From: Ammoniphilus resinae
GTDB lineage: Bacteria > Bacillota > Bacilli > Aneurinibacillales > RAOX-1
Length of the DNA: 64,000 bases
Assembly (NCBI RefSeq): GCF_017873965.1
Contig: NZ_JAGGKT010000014.1
Location: 44,268 to 108,267, forward strand
Direction: 5' to 3'
Shown here: positions 1 through 8,023 of the stretch, piece by piece
Numbering within the stretch: position 1 is the stretch's first letter
How the letters are laid out: every line of letters begins with the position of its first letter
Translations under genes and position numbers: made by a program
Notes under the pieces: model-generated
What the model saw: only the letters and a program-made list of their open reading frames with translations
Databases searched by the model: none
What the model was told of the DNA's origin: nothing

Positions 1-1
1 A

Positions 2-640
2 AAATTCGGAAAAGGGGCGATGGCTGGACTTGTTGCACCAGAAGCCGCAAATAATGCTGCTTCCTCTGGTGCAATGATTCCTTTGCTTACGCTGGGGATT
101 CCAGGCTCTGGATCGACAGCTGTTTTGTTGGGTGCTTTTTTAATGTGGGGACTTCAGCCAGGTCCATTACTAATGATTGAACATCCTGAGTTTAGCTGGG
201 GTTTAATCACGAGTATGTACATGGGAAATATTGTTTTGTTGCTCGTTAACATCGTTGCCATCCCTATTTTTGTTAAAGCGTTGCAAGTTCCATATAAGCT
301 ATTACTTCCTGTGATCGTTGTGCTTTGTGTAATCGGAACCTACAGTCTTCACGGCAGTATTATAGAAACATGGATCATGCTAATTTGCGGGGTTTTAGGC
401 TTCTTTATGAAACTGTATGGCTATTCACCTGCAGCCACTGTCTTAGCCCTCGTCTTAGGACCGATGGCAGAAAACACATTAAGACAAACTCTAATTGCAT
501 CCTCTGGCAGTTTTTCCGTTTTTGTGCAAAGACCTGTAACCCTTTCATTGCTAATCATTGTACTTATCGCAATTGTTTTCCCGATCATTATGAGGATAAT
601 CAATAAGAGTAGAAAAAATAACCGGGATATTGTGGCGTAA
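2..640 (+). CDS. Tripartite tricarboxylate transporter permease TctA, C-terminal part
   Basis: The reading frame is open from base 2, so this is the 3' portion of a gene that starts outside the window. The first visible residues (FGKG, then APEAANNAASSGAMIPLLTLGIPGSG) carry the hallmark loop of the TctA family, the large membrane subunit of tripartite tricarboxylate transporters that import citrate, tartrate or other hydroxy acids with a periplasmic or lipid-anchored binding protein. The rest is strongly hydrophobic, with about six likely membrane segments, and ends in a short basic tail. A GntR regulator follows after 65 bases, the usual arrangement for a transporter next to its catabolic genes. 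The substrate cannot be read from this fragment; the neighbouring dehydratases point to a sugar acid or another hydroxy acid. Confidence 0.9.
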   Translation, partial: KFGKGAMAGLVAPEAANNAASSGAMIPLLTLGIPGSGSTAVLLGAFLMWGLQPGPLLMIEHPEFSWGLITSMYMGNIVLLLVNIVAIPIFVKALQVPYKLLLPVIVVLCVIGTYSLHGSIIETWIMLICGVLGFFMKLYGYSPAATVLALVLGPMAENTLRQTLIASSGSFSVFVQRPVTLSLLIIVLIAIVFPIIMRIINKSRKNNRDIVA

Positions 641-705
641 GTGGACGTTTCCGTTGAAGTAATCAATAATAGAGGGTGAGATCCACAAGAGTAAGGAATG
701 ATAGG

Positions 706-1383
706 ATGACAATCAAACGGCCAGTGACAGTAAGGGAATATGTATATGAACAATTAAAGAGCAATATTTTGTCCGGAGTGTATCGACCAGGGCAAAGGTT
801 AATTGAAGCAACCCTTGCTGAAGAACTAGAGGTTAGTAGAACTCCGATCCGAGATGCTTTAAATCGCTTAGAAATAGATGGTCTGATTACTACTTCTCCA
901 CATAAAGGGATTTTCGTTACGAAGATTACCAAAAGAGATGTGCAGGATTTTTATCAGACAAGGGCAGTTCTTGAAGGACTCTCAGCAAAGCTTGCAGCCG
1001 AAGTTGCAGAAGAGAAGGAGCTAGAGGAATTTAAACTGCTTTTAACCGAAATGGAACATATTTTTGAACGGGATCGAGAACAAATCAATTATAAGGAGAT
1101 TGCGCAATCCAATGTAAAGTTTCATCAAAAAATATGCAAAATGTCTAAGAATGATGTGTTATTCCGGATGCTAGGTAGTTTGGATAGCGCGATTACACTG
1201 ATTCGGTCCACCTCGTGGACGAATTATAACCGGAAATTTCAAACCTACTTGGAACATCAGGAAATAGCAAAGGCCATCTTGGAGAGAAACGGAGAATTGG
1301 CGCAGCGAAAGGCGGAGGAACATATTTTCAGTGCTTGGAAATCTGCTGAAATAGCTCTACAGAAGCAGGAAGAAGAGGAATGA
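706..1383 (+). CDS. GntR-family transcriptional regulator, FCD subfamily
   Basis: The N-terminal 70 residues form a GntR winged helix (VREYVYEQLKSNILSG, then SRTPIRDALNRLE). The C-terminal part is the helical FCD ligand-binding domain that normally senses an organic or sugar acid through a bound metal. The frame could begin at a GTG at 676, but the ATG at 706 has a good Shine-Dalgarno (AAGGA about 9 bases upstream) and starts just before the conserved helix, so I chose it. The gene lies between a TctA transporter subunit and a divergent dehydratase/lyase gene pair. Palindromes of the type this subfamily binds are found at 3171-3181 and 3343-3353, so it probably controls those genes. The effector is unknown. 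Confidence 0.9.
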   Translation: MTIKRPVTVREYVYEQLKSNILSGVYRPGQRLIEATLAEELEVSRTPIRDALNRLEIDGLITTSPHKGIFVTKITKRDVQDFYQTRAVLEGLSAKLAAEVAEEKELEEFKLLLTEMEHIFERDREQINYKEIAQSNVKFHQKICKMSKNDVLFRMLGSLDSAITLIRSTSWTNYNRKFQTYLEHQEIAKAILERNGELAQRKAEEHIFSAWKSAEIALQKQEEEE

Positions 1384-1388
1384 CTAAC

Positions 1389-1420
1389 AAAAGGACCTAG
1401 TCTAACGACTGGGTCCTTTT
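1389..1420. terminator. Bidirectional rho-independent terminator
   Basis: A 14-bp stem (AAAAGGACCTAGTC with GACTGGGTCCTTTT, one G-T wobble) with a 4-base loop lies between two convergent genes. Its flanking A and T tracts allow it to work in both directions. Confidence 0.85.
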
Positions 1421-1429
1421 GTTTTAAGT

Positions 1430-3127
1430 TTATTTTTTCTCAGGTACCAAAAAGTCAAAGTCACAGCCTTCATCTGCTTGCAATACATGTTCTTGGTATA
1501 AGCGAGTATAGCCTCTGCTTTCGATAACAGGCGATTTAAATTCCGCGCGTCTTCTTTCGAGCTCATCTTCAGGCACATGTAATTCCAGTTTACGTTTTTC
1601 TACATCAAGTTCTACAGTGTCCCCTGTTCTTACCAATCCAAGTGGGCCTCCGATTGCTGATTCCGGCGCTACATGGAGAACGACTGTACCGAAAGCAGTT
1701 CCACTCATGCGTGCATCCGAGATCCGCACCATATCGCGAACGCCTTGTCTTAATAGTTTTTCTGGAATTGGCAGCATGCCGGCTTCTGGCATACCAGGTG
1801 CACCTACCGGACCAGCATTTTGCAGAATCATGATGTCATTCTCTGTGATATCCAGTTCAGGATCATGCACTCTTTTCTCCATATCTTGTGGGGAGGTGAA
1901 CACGATAGCTCGTCCCTTATGCTTTAATAAATGCTTCGATGCGGCTTTTGGTTTAATGACGGCACCATTCGGGGCCAGGTTCCCTCTTAGAACAGCAATT
2001 CCACCGTCCTTGTGAAGCGGGTCATCGAAAGGCCGAACAATATCCCGATATACCTCAGAAACTTTTACATCCTTGATGTTTTCACCAACTGTTTTTCCAG
2101 TTACCGTTATTTCATCCAAGTGTAGTAAGGTTTCCAATTCCTTCATAACAGCTGGGGTGCCTCCTGCGCGAGCGAATTCTTCCATTTGATATTTCCCGGC
2201 TGGGCGCAAGTTAGCGATGAACGGTGTCGTTTGTCCTAGTTCATCAAACCATTCAAGCGGTAGTTCAATACCTAAACGGCCGGCAACAGCAGTCAAATGG
2301 ATCACGGCATTAGTTGAACCACCGACAGCCATGAGGGTACGAATCGCATTTTCAAAGGCATTTTTAGTCATGATTTTGGAAGGTGTAAGGCCTTTTTCAA
2401 CAAGTTCCACAATCATTCTTCCTGTTTCTTTTGCAAGGTAAAGCCGACGATTATCTGTAGCGAGAACAGCGGCTCCTTCTGGGATCATCATACCCAGCGC
2501 TTCTGTACAAACTGCAATCGTACTGGCGCTTCCCATAACCATGCAGTGGCCAGCGGTTGGTGCTAAGGATGCATTAATTTTGGAAAGTTCATCTTCGTCT
2601 ATTTTCCCAGCGCGGTATTCCTGCCAGTAAAAACGGCAGTCGGAACATGCACCGAGGGTTTTTCCTTCATATTCCCCGTTCGCCATAGGACCACCGGTAA
2701 ACATAATCGTTGGAATATCGGCACTGGCAGCCCCCATAAGCTGTGCAGGTGTCATTTTGTCACAACCGCCGAGAAGAACAACGCCATCCAAAGGCTGCGC
2801 GCGAATCATTTCTTCTGTATCCATAGCTGCCAGATTGCGGTAGAGCATGGTTGTTGGGCTCGTGAAAATTTCACCTAATGAAATAGTCGGAAATTCTAAA
2901 GGGATTCCGCCAGCCATTAAAACGCCGCGTTTAATCGCGTCAACAATGGGACCGAAATGAGTATGACAGCGGTTGATTTCACTTTCCGTGTTACAAATTC
3001 CAATCACCGGTTTTTCAAAATCTTTTTCATCGTATCCTAAATGGCGATTAAACGCCTGCCGGATAAACCGGCTAAAGCCCGCATCACCGTATGAAGTCAG
3101 CTTTTGTTTCCCCCGTTCGTTTCCCAT
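1430..3127 (-). CDS. IlvD/Edd-family dehydratase, probably acting on a sugar acid
   Basis: A protein of about 565 residues in the IlvD/Edd family of Fe-S dehydratases, which remove water from 2,3-dihydroxy acids to give 2-oxo-3-deoxy acids. Cluster and Mg-site motifs are present: GICNTESEINRCH near residue 50, GGCDKMTPA near 125 and GHCMVMGSAST near 195. The opening TSYGDAGFSRFIRQAF resembles arabonate/xylonate-type dehydratases more than biosynthetic IlvD, and a separate biosynthetic ilvD is present at 61.2-62.9 kb. The ATG at 3127 is 7 bases from AAGGGG, so I prefer it to the GTG at 3133. The gene is divergent from the UxaA-type lyase genes, with operator-like palindromes between them. The exact substrate is not determined by sequence alone. 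Confidence 0.85.
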   Translation of the reverse strand: MGNERGKQKLTSYGDAGFSRFIRQAFNRHLGYDEKDFEKPVIGICNTESEINRCHTHFGPIVDAIKRGVLMAGGIPLEFPTISLGEIFTSPTTMLYRNLAAMDTEEMIRAQPLDGVVLLGGCDKMTPAQLMGAASADIPTIMFTGGPMANGEYEGKTLGACSDCRFYWQEYRAGKIDEDELSKINASLAPTAGHCMVMGSASTIAVCTEALGMMIPEGAAVLATDNRRLYLAKETGRMIVELVEKGLTPSKIMTKNAFENAIRTLMAVGGSTNAVIHLTAVAGRLGIELPLEWFDELGQTTPFIANLRPAGKYQMEEFARAGGTPAVMKELETLLHLDEITVTGKTVGENIKDVKVSEVYRDIVRPFDDPLHKDGGIAVLRGNLAPNGAVIKPKAASKHLLKHKGRAIVFTSPQDMEKRVHDPELDITENDIMILQNAGPVGAPGMPEAGMLPIPEKLLRQGVRDMVRISDARMSGTAFGTVVLHVAPESAIGGPLGLVRTGDTVELDVEKRKLELHVPEDELERRRAEFKSPVIESRGYTRLYQEHVLQADEGCDFDFLVPEKK

Positions 3128-3170
3128 AAGCACACCCCTTTTTATATGTAAAACTAAAATGAAATTAATA

Positions 3171-3181
3171 TGGTCCTACCA
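3171..3181. promoter_or_regulatory. Putative GntR/FCD operator
   Basis: TGGTCCTACCA fits the TNGTNNNACNA pattern known for FadR-subfamily GntR repressors. It lies 44 bases before the start of the leftward dehydratase gene, where it could control that gene. A second, more perfect copy is at 3343-3353. Confidence 0.55.
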
Positions 3182-3278
3182 ATCACTCTACCATAAAAAT
3201 GCAAAAAGTTAAATTTCTTTTTAGCCACTTAGGAAAGTTCCTAATTAACATAAAAACGCATATATTCTAAAAATAATA

Positions 3279-3307
3279 TTGACGAAAATAGGGAGCTGGG
3301 ATAATAT
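3279..3307 (+). promoter_or_regulatory. Sigma-A-type promoter of the UxaA/RraA operon
   Basis: TTGACG, a 17-base spacer and TAATAT form a good housekeeping promoter. Transcription would start near 3314, giving a leader of about 70 bases that contains the operator at 3343-3353. Confidence 0.65.
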
Positions 3308-3342
3308 TTTTGTATATATATCTATCTTTCTCTTTTGTATAT

Positions 3343-3353
3343 TGGTCTGACCA
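3343..3353. promoter_or_regulatory. Perfect GntR/FCD operator palindrome
   Basis: TGGTCTGACCA is a perfect inverted repeat (TGGTC-T-GACCA) matching the FadR/FCD GntR consensus. It lies just downstream of the promoter at 3279-3307, so a bound repressor would block early elongation. The GntR gene at 706 is the nearest candidate partner. Confidence 0.65.
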
Positions 3354-3385
3354 TAGTAAAACATGAATGTTTTTCTGAAAGGATG

Positions 3386-3709
3386 ATGGCTTTGAGTGAT
3401 TTGAAGCTAGTTGTTGACAACAAACAGAAAGCCGCCCTAGTAATTGATGCAAAAGACAATGTAGCAGTTGCACTAGAGGATTTGAAAATGGGTGAAACTT
3501 GTTTGATTCGATTTGAGGATTTAGTTGAACAATTGGAAGTCATCGAAGATATAGGGTTTGGACACAAGATCGCATTAAAGGACCTGCAGCAGGATGAATG
3601 TGTTTATAAATATGGTGAAGAAATTGGGAGAATGAAAGAACCCTTACAAAGAGGGGGATGGATTCACAGCCATAACATGTATTGTGAGAGGGGGTTGAAA
3701 AATGGGTGA
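3386..3709 (+). CDS. UxaA-family lyase small subunit (SAF domain)
   Basis: About 107 residues with the SAF-type fold of the small subunit of UxaA-family hydro-lyases. The conserved HKIALKDLQQDECVYKYGEEIG stretch near residues 60-80 matches the usual K-A-...-G-x-x-I-x-K-Y-G-x-x-I-G motif. In this family small and large subunits together remove water (altronate or galactarate dehydratases) or sulfite (sulfolactate lyase SuyA). The next gene overlaps it by 8 bases and encodes the large subunit. The start is uncertain: ATG codons at 3383 and 3386 sit very close to the GAAAGG ribosome site, and a TTG at 3392 has better spacing. Confidence 0.82.
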   Translation: MALSDLKLVVDNKQKAALVIDAKDNVAVALEDLKMGETCLIRFEDLVEQLEVIEDIGFGHKIALKDLQQDECVYKYGEEIGRMKEPLQRGGWIHSHNMYCERGLKNG

Positions 3710-4871
3710 TAAATTTATGGGCTATTGGCGTAAAGATGGCTCTGTCGGTGTAAGGAACCAGATTGCGATCATTCCTTCCGTTTTTTGCTCTGCCAAAGTT
3801 GCTGAAAGAATAGCATATCAAGTTCCAGGATCTGTTTATTTTCGGCATCCCGTAGGCTGCAGCCAAGTTGGGGAAGATTTGGAAGTTACAGCAAAAACTT
3901 TAATTCAAATTGGAAAGAATCCTAATTTTGCTGGTGTGGTGGTTGTCGGACTAGGTTGTGAACGATTTTCTCCCTATGAATTAGCTCAAGGAATTGCGCC
4001 AACTAACAAAATGCTTGAAACCGTTGTCATTCAAGAAGAAGGGGATTCGCTAGGGGCCATTTCGCAAGGTGTGAAATATGCTCGGGAAATGCAGCAGATT
4101 GCGTCCCGTCAACAGCGTGAAGAAGCGGATGTCAGCGAGTTAGTTATTGGGTTGAATTGCGGAGGATCTGATATGACTTCAGGTTTAATCGCCAACCCGG
4201 CACTGGGGATTGCTTCCGACAAACTGGTTTCCCAAGGTGGATCTTCCATCCTAAGTGAGATAACAGAATTAATCGGGACGGAGGAAATCCTTGCAAGGCG
4301 TGCAATTAATGAAACTGTTGCAGAGGAAATCAGACAAACCATATATCGGACAGAGCAAAAGCTGGAAAGACAGACGGCAGCTTCCAGCAACAAAAATCGC
4401 ACACACCTCATCTCCAAGGGGAATTACGATGGTGGATTATCTAGTGTTGTTGAAAAGTCATTAGGAAGTATGAAAAAGTCCGGAAATGCTCCTTTCAGCG
4501 GGGTGGTCCAATATGGGCACCGGTTGACTAGCAAGGGATTATTTTTGCTAGATTCTCCTGGCCATGATGGGGAAGTGACGACTGGTGAAGTAGCTGCAGG
4601 TGCACAGATCGTCGTATTTCCAACAGGTCGAGGCACTCCAACCGGTTTCCCAGGTGTTCCAGTAATCAAAATAACCGGGAATCCAAGAACCTATGAAAAA
4701 ATGAAAGAAAATATTGATATTAACGTAGGTCAGGTAATGACCGGCGAAAAAACAATGCAGCAGATGGGTGAAGAAATTTACCGGGAAATCCTGGAGGTTG
4801 CTTCAGGTAAATTAGCGAAGGCAGAAATCCTAGGGCACGATGAGCAATTCTGTATTACAAGATTACCATAA
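3702..4871 (+). CDS. UxaA-family lyase large subunit
   Basis: A 389-residue protein of the altronate/galactarate dehydratase large-subunit family. It opens with the typical GYWRKDGSVGVRNQIAIIPS segment and contains VGLNCGGSDMTSG (residues ~147-159), the region with conserved metal or Fe-S ligands. The C-terminal part has the GRGTPTGFPGVPVIKITGN motif. It works with the small subunit encoded just upstream. Candidate reactions are dehydration of a sugar acid or, for the SuyB branch, desulfonation of sulfolactate. The presence of an IlvD/Edd dehydratase and an RraA-type protein makes a sugar acid somewhat more likely. The next gene follows after 22 bases in the same operon. Confidence 0.82.
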   Translation: MGDKFMGYWRKDGSVGVRNQIAIIPSVFCSAKVAERIAYQVPGSVYFRHPVGCSQVGEDLEVTAKTLIQIGKNPNFAGVVVVGLGCERFSPYELAQGIAPTNKMLETVVIQEEGDSLGAISQGVKYAREMQQIASRQQREEADVSELVIGLNCGGSDMTSGLIANPALGIASDKLVSQGGSSILSEITELIGTEEILARRAINETVAEEIRQTIYRTEQKLERQTAASSNKNRTHLISKGNYDGGLSSVVEKSLGSMKKSGNAPFSGVVQYGHRLTSKGLFLLDSPGHDGEVTTGEVAAGAQIVVFPTGRGTPTGFPGVPVIKITGNPRTYEKMKENIDINVGQVMTGEKTMQQMGEEIYREILEVASGKLAKAEILGHDEQFCITRLP

Positions 4872-4893
4872 GAGAAAGAGTGGGAAGAAAATT

Positions 4894-5577
4894 ATGGCTA
4901 ATGTAGGCTTTCGAATTGTAAATCATTTTGAGCGTGTAAATCAGGAAATCATTGATGGATTTAAAGGCATCGCTACTCCGAATATTGGCGATGTGATGGG
5001 GCGCATGTTTGCCATGGATTATTCGATCAAAACAGTGAATAAACCAGGCATTCATGTTGTGGGAAGCGCCTTTACTGTTCGAACACATCCTTCAGATAAC
5101 CTAATGGTGCATAAGGCTATGGATATGGCCAAGCCTGGAGACATCATCGTGATAGATGCTTGCGGGGATATGGGGAATGCAATCCTTGGCGAATTGATGT
5201 GCCATTATGCAAAAACAAAGGGAATCGCAGGTTACATTGTAGATGGACCTGTTCGAGACCTGCATGCGATAGCGGAAATGGAATTTCCTGTATTTGCTAA
5301 AGGTGGCTCTCCCCGCGGACCATATAAAGAAGGACCAGGAGAAATTAACACCTTAATTAGCTGTGGAAATGTTCCTGTTAGACCAGGAGATGTGATTGTG
5401 GCCGACGATGATGGGGTTGTGGTGATCCCGCGTGAGGATGCTGAGAATGTCTTAAAAAAGGCAAAAGCAATCCAGGAAAAGGAACAAGAAATTATCAGCG
5501 CAATTTACGATGGACGTTGGGATCGTAAATGGGTTGACGAAACCCTTCGTCAGAAAGGGTGTGATGGGCTTGACTAA
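4894..5577 (+). CDS. RraA-family protein (possible 4-hydroxy-2-oxoacid aldolase)
   Basis: About 227 residues of the RraA/HMG aldolase fold. Visible hallmarks are NIGDVMGRMFAMD near residue 30, the GDIIVIDACGDMGNAILGELM segment and YIVDGPVRDLHAI near 115, which contains the G-x-x-D-G-x-x-R-D metal and substrate site of family aldolases. Members cleave 4-hydroxy-4-methyl-2-oxoglutarate or decarboxylate oxaloacetate; others are RNase E regulators in enterobacteria. In this operon, after a UxaA-type dehydratase, an aldolase acting on a 2-oxo-3-deoxy acid is the natural guess. The ATG at 4894 follows GTGGGAAG. The last 14 bases overlap the next gene. Confidence 0.82.
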   Translation: MANVGFRIVNHFERVNQEIIDGFKGIATPNIGDVMGRMFAMDYSIKTVNKPGIHVVGSAFTVRTHPSDNLMVHKAMDMAKPGDIIVIDACGDMGNAILGELMCHYAKTKGIAGYIVDGPVRDLHAIAEMEFPVFAKGGSPRGPYKEGPGEINTLISCGNVPVRPGDVIVADDDGVVVIPREDAENVLKKAKAIQEKEQEIISAIYDGRWDRKWVDETLRQKGCDGLD

Positions 5578-6643
5578 TCAGCCTATCCGTGTATCCAAGA
5601 GCCTGTTAGAAGATTATGTGAACCGCGTGTTTTTAGCTGCTGGCTTGGATCAAGAGCAAGCCGCGATCACAGCGCGCCACTTGGTCCATGCCAATCTACG
5701 TGGTGTTGATTCCCATGGGGTGAGCCGGGTGGATGTCTATACGAAACGTCTAGAGATCGGGATTGTAAACCGCGACCTTCATTTTGAATTGGAAAGGGAA
5801 ACCCCTGCAAGTGCTTTGGTTGATGGTGGCAACAGTTCCGGAATTGCTCTTGCAACAAAAGGGATTGAGCTTGCTGTTAAAAAGGCCCTGCAAACAGGTG
5901 TGGGAATTGTTGGGATTAAGAATTCCAACCATTGTGGAATGCTCGGCGATTACACCATGTATGCCGCCAAGCATGGATGCATTGCCTTGGCAACGACGAA
6001 TGCACCGCCGAACATGGCACCATGGGGTGGCCGGGAAAGATTTTTTGGGACTAATCCGTTTTCTTATGGTGTTCCTGCTGGTGAAGAGGATGACATTGTC
6101 TTCGATATGGCAACAAGCTTAGTAGCCCGTGGGAAGATTATTGTTGCCCAGAAAAACAATCAGCAAATCCCACTAGGCTGGGCGATTTCTAAAGATGGTA
6201 AACCTACGAACGATCCTAATGTAGCACTTGACGGTCTTGTACTTCCTGCGGGTGGATATAAGGGGTACGGGATTACATTCCTTGTGGAAGTGTTGTCGTC
6301 CTTGTTTACGGGTGCTGCCTTTGGACCGCAAATTGCTGACTTGTATAAGAACTTTGAGCAGGCACAAAATGTGGGGCAATGTTTCATTGTCATCAGGGCC
6401 GACTTGTTCCAAAGCATGGATCAATTTAGATCACGAATGGATCAGTTAATTCGTGAAATCCGAGAGGTTCCGCGTATGGATGGAGTAGAACGAATATATC
6501 TGCCTGGTGAGATTGAGCGGGAAAAGACAGCGGACCGAATGAAGAACGGCATCCCTATATCAGTGGAAATTCTTCAAGAGATTCGAGGAGTCGGTCAGCG
6601 GTATAGCATTGTAGATGATCCGTTATTTAAAGAAATTGGATAG
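5564..6643 (+). CDS. Ldh2-family (malate/L-lactate/sulfolactate-type) dehydrogenase
   Basis: About 359 residues of the Ldh_2 NAD(P)-dependent dehydrogenase family, which is structurally unrelated to Rossmann-type LDH. Visible family features are HANLRGVDSHGVSRVD (catalytic His), NSNHCGMLGDYTMYAA, APWGGRERFFGTNPFSYGVP and LPAGGYKGYGI near the C-terminus. Members interconvert 2-oxo acids with 2-hydroxy acids such as malate, lactate, ureidoglycolate, sulfolactate (ComC) or 2,3-diketo-L-gulonate. The start overlaps the RraA gene by 14 bases (ATG 5564 after AAAGGG), which shows translational coupling. Substrate specificity cannot be read directly. Confidence 0.87.
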   Translation: MGLTNQPIRVSKSLLEDYVNRVFLAAGLDQEQAAITARHLVHANLRGVDSHGVSRVDVYTKRLEIGIVNRDLHFELERETPASALVDGGNSSGIALATKGIELAVKKALQTGVGIVGIKNSNHCGMLGDYTMYAAKHGCIALATTNAPPNMAPWGGRERFFGTNPFSYGVPAGEEDDIVFDMATSLVARGKIIVAQKNNQQIPLGWAISKDGKPTNDPNVALDGLVLPAGGYKGYGITFLVEVLSSLFTGAAFGPQIADLYKNFEQAQNVGQCFIVIRADLFQSMDQFRSRMDQLIREIREVPRMDGVERIYLPGEIEREKTADRMKNGIPISVEILQEIRGVGQRYSIVDDPLFKEIG

Positions 6644-6881
6644 TTAAAATGCAAGGGGATCCCCCGAAAAGTTTTTATAAAACAACTAAGGGTAGGATCC
6701 TTTTGTGTATGAAGAAAAGGTTTTAGGATACATCAACAAGATAAAGAATATTAAAAAAAGTAAATTGAATTGTATTTGAAATTAGCATAAAATGAAGACC
6801 AAGTGGCGATCAGTGGAAGATTGGTTTACCTTGGTTTTCATCCAGGAATTGCCCATATCACATGTAAAGGAGTTCATTCCG

Positions 6882-7625
6882 ATGGAACTAAAAGGTCGCG
6901 TAGTGTTAGTAACAGGGGGCGCAACTGGACTGGGACGTGAAATTTCACTTGATCTAGCAAAACAGGGGATGTCCGTTGTGGTCAATTATTCCCGTTCTGA
7001 ACAGGATGCAAAGGATACCGTCGAACAAATACAAGCTTTGGGTGGGGAAGCGTTTGCGATTCGGGCAGATGTGTCCACTAGGTTAGAAGTTAATAATATG
7101 GTTGATAGTATCATAGAAAAGCTAGGAAGATTGGATGCCATTGTTGCGAATGCAGGAACCACTGTATTCCGTGCCTTTGAAGATATTGATGGAGTGAGTG
7201 AAGAGGATTGGGACCGAATCATGAACGTCAATGTAAAAGGGGCATGGCTTTTAGCTAAAGCAGCCACGCCTTATATGAAAAAACAAGGTGCAGGAAGAAT
7301 TGTAATCACCACCTCGGTTGCAGGGATAAGGCCTACTGGAAGCTCACTGCCCTATTCTGTTTCCAAAGCAGCTGCAATCCACCTAACAAAAGGCCTGGCT
7401 AAAGGGCTTGGACCTGAAATTTTAGTCAATGCCATTGCCCCGGGATTATTGGATACAAGGTGGACCCGTGGACATGATCCGAAAACGATTGATGCTTTTA
7501 TTAAAAATTCCCCCCTTCAAAACATTCCATCTTTGGAGGATAACGCGAAACAGGTAAGAGGATTAATAGAAACGGATTCGATGACGGGGTCCATTATCGT
7601 TGTAGACAGTGGTACAACATTGTAG
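6882..7625 (+). CDS. Short-chain dehydrogenase/reductase (FabG-like)
   Basis: A 247-residue classical SDR. The N-terminal TGGATGLG is the cofactor-binding glycine motif, ANAG is at about residue 88, and the catalytic Ser/Tyr/Lys sits in TTSVAG then YSVSKAA near 140-160. An acidic residue is absent after the second strand (NYSRSEQD), and the Arg/Ser there suggests NADP(H). The ATG at 6882 has an ideal AAAGGAG site; upstream in-frame codons lack one. It stands alone behind the RraA/Ldh2 operon with its own 238-base intergenic region and is followed by a terminator. It probably oxidises or reduces a hydroxyl group on an intermediate of the same acid pathway. Confidence 0.85.
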   Translation: MELKGRVVLVTGGATGLGREISLDLAKQGMSVVVNYSRSEQDAKDTVEQIQALGGEAFAIRADVSTRLEVNNMVDSIIEKLGRLDAIVANAGTTVFRAFEDIDGVSEEDWDRIMNVNVKGAWLLAKAATPYMKKQGAGRIVITTSVAGIRPTGSSLPYSVSKAAAIHLTKGLAKGLGPEILVNAIAPGLLDTRWTRGHDPKTIDAFIKNSPLQNIPSLEDNAKQVRGLIETDSMTGSIIVVDSGTTL

Positions 7626-7716
7626 AAGTAATATTTGAACTGCAGCGAGCAGGGCAGAGTGTTAATGTGGAGGATGACTTGCTGTCTGAAGAATTCTAGG
7701 TAAGTCAAATGAGAGG

Positions 7717-7738
7717 ACCGGGCTACGCCCGGTTTTTC
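7717..7738 (+). terminator. Rho-independent terminator
   Basis: A 7-bp GC-rich stem (ACCGGGC with GCCCGGT, 3-base loop) followed by TTTT, about 90 bases after the SDR gene. Confidence 0.85.
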
Positions 7739-7774
7739 TAACTTCTAAGAAACTAATATGGAGTAGGGCTCATT

Positions 7775-7850
7775 CATATGCGGGTAAGTCTTGTCGCTGC
7801 CCCACTATTAGAGGTGGGAAGGACGGACCGTTAGACGAGTAAAAAATAAC
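7775..7850. mobile_element. Possible relic of an IS200/IS605-type (TnpB) right end
   Basis: This noncoding stretch contains a CCCAC-N8-GTGGG hairpin followed by GAAGGACGGACCG. The pattern resembles the 3' hairpin at the right end of IS200/IS605 OrfB (TnpB) elements. One frame reads PLLEVGRTDR before a stop, similar in style to TnpB C-terminal tails. No transposase gene remains in the 7626-8023 gap. This is a weak, pattern-based call. Confidence 0.2.
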
Positions 7851-7939
7851 GGAGGATTTTTCAGTATTGAGAGCAACCATGTTTGGATAATTGATTTACC
7901 ACCCCCCAATTCCTAAATACATGGAATAACAAAAATTAA

Positions 7940-7968
7940 TTGACAATTACCATGTGGAAATCTACAAT
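7940..7968 (+). promoter_or_regulatory. Strong sigma-A promoter of the gntR-larA-glcDF operon
   Basis: A consensus TTGACA, a 17-base spacer and TACAAT lie 56 bases before the regulator gene. Transcription would begin near 7975, so the operator at 7988-7998 lies just inside the transcript. Confidence 0.8.
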
Positions 7969-7987
7969 GAATGTAAGGGACATCAGG

Positions 7988-7998
7988 TGGCCGGACCA
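7988..7998. promoter_or_regulatory. Putative autoregulatory GntR/FCD operator
   Basis: TGGCCGGACCA is nearly the same as the perfect palindrome at 3343-3353 and sits inside a wider GGTGG-N5-CCACC inverted repeat. Its place about 15 bases after the predicted transcription start suggests the GntR protein encoded next represses its own operon. Confidence 0.6.
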
Positions 7999-8023
7999 CC
8001 TAAGATCGGGGGTGGGATGTTTA

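Noticed and set aside
1430..3133. Second biosynthetic ilvD
   Set aside because: Its opening and cluster motifs fit sugar-acid dehydratases, it lies in a catabolic divergon, and a clear ilvD exists at 61180-62865.
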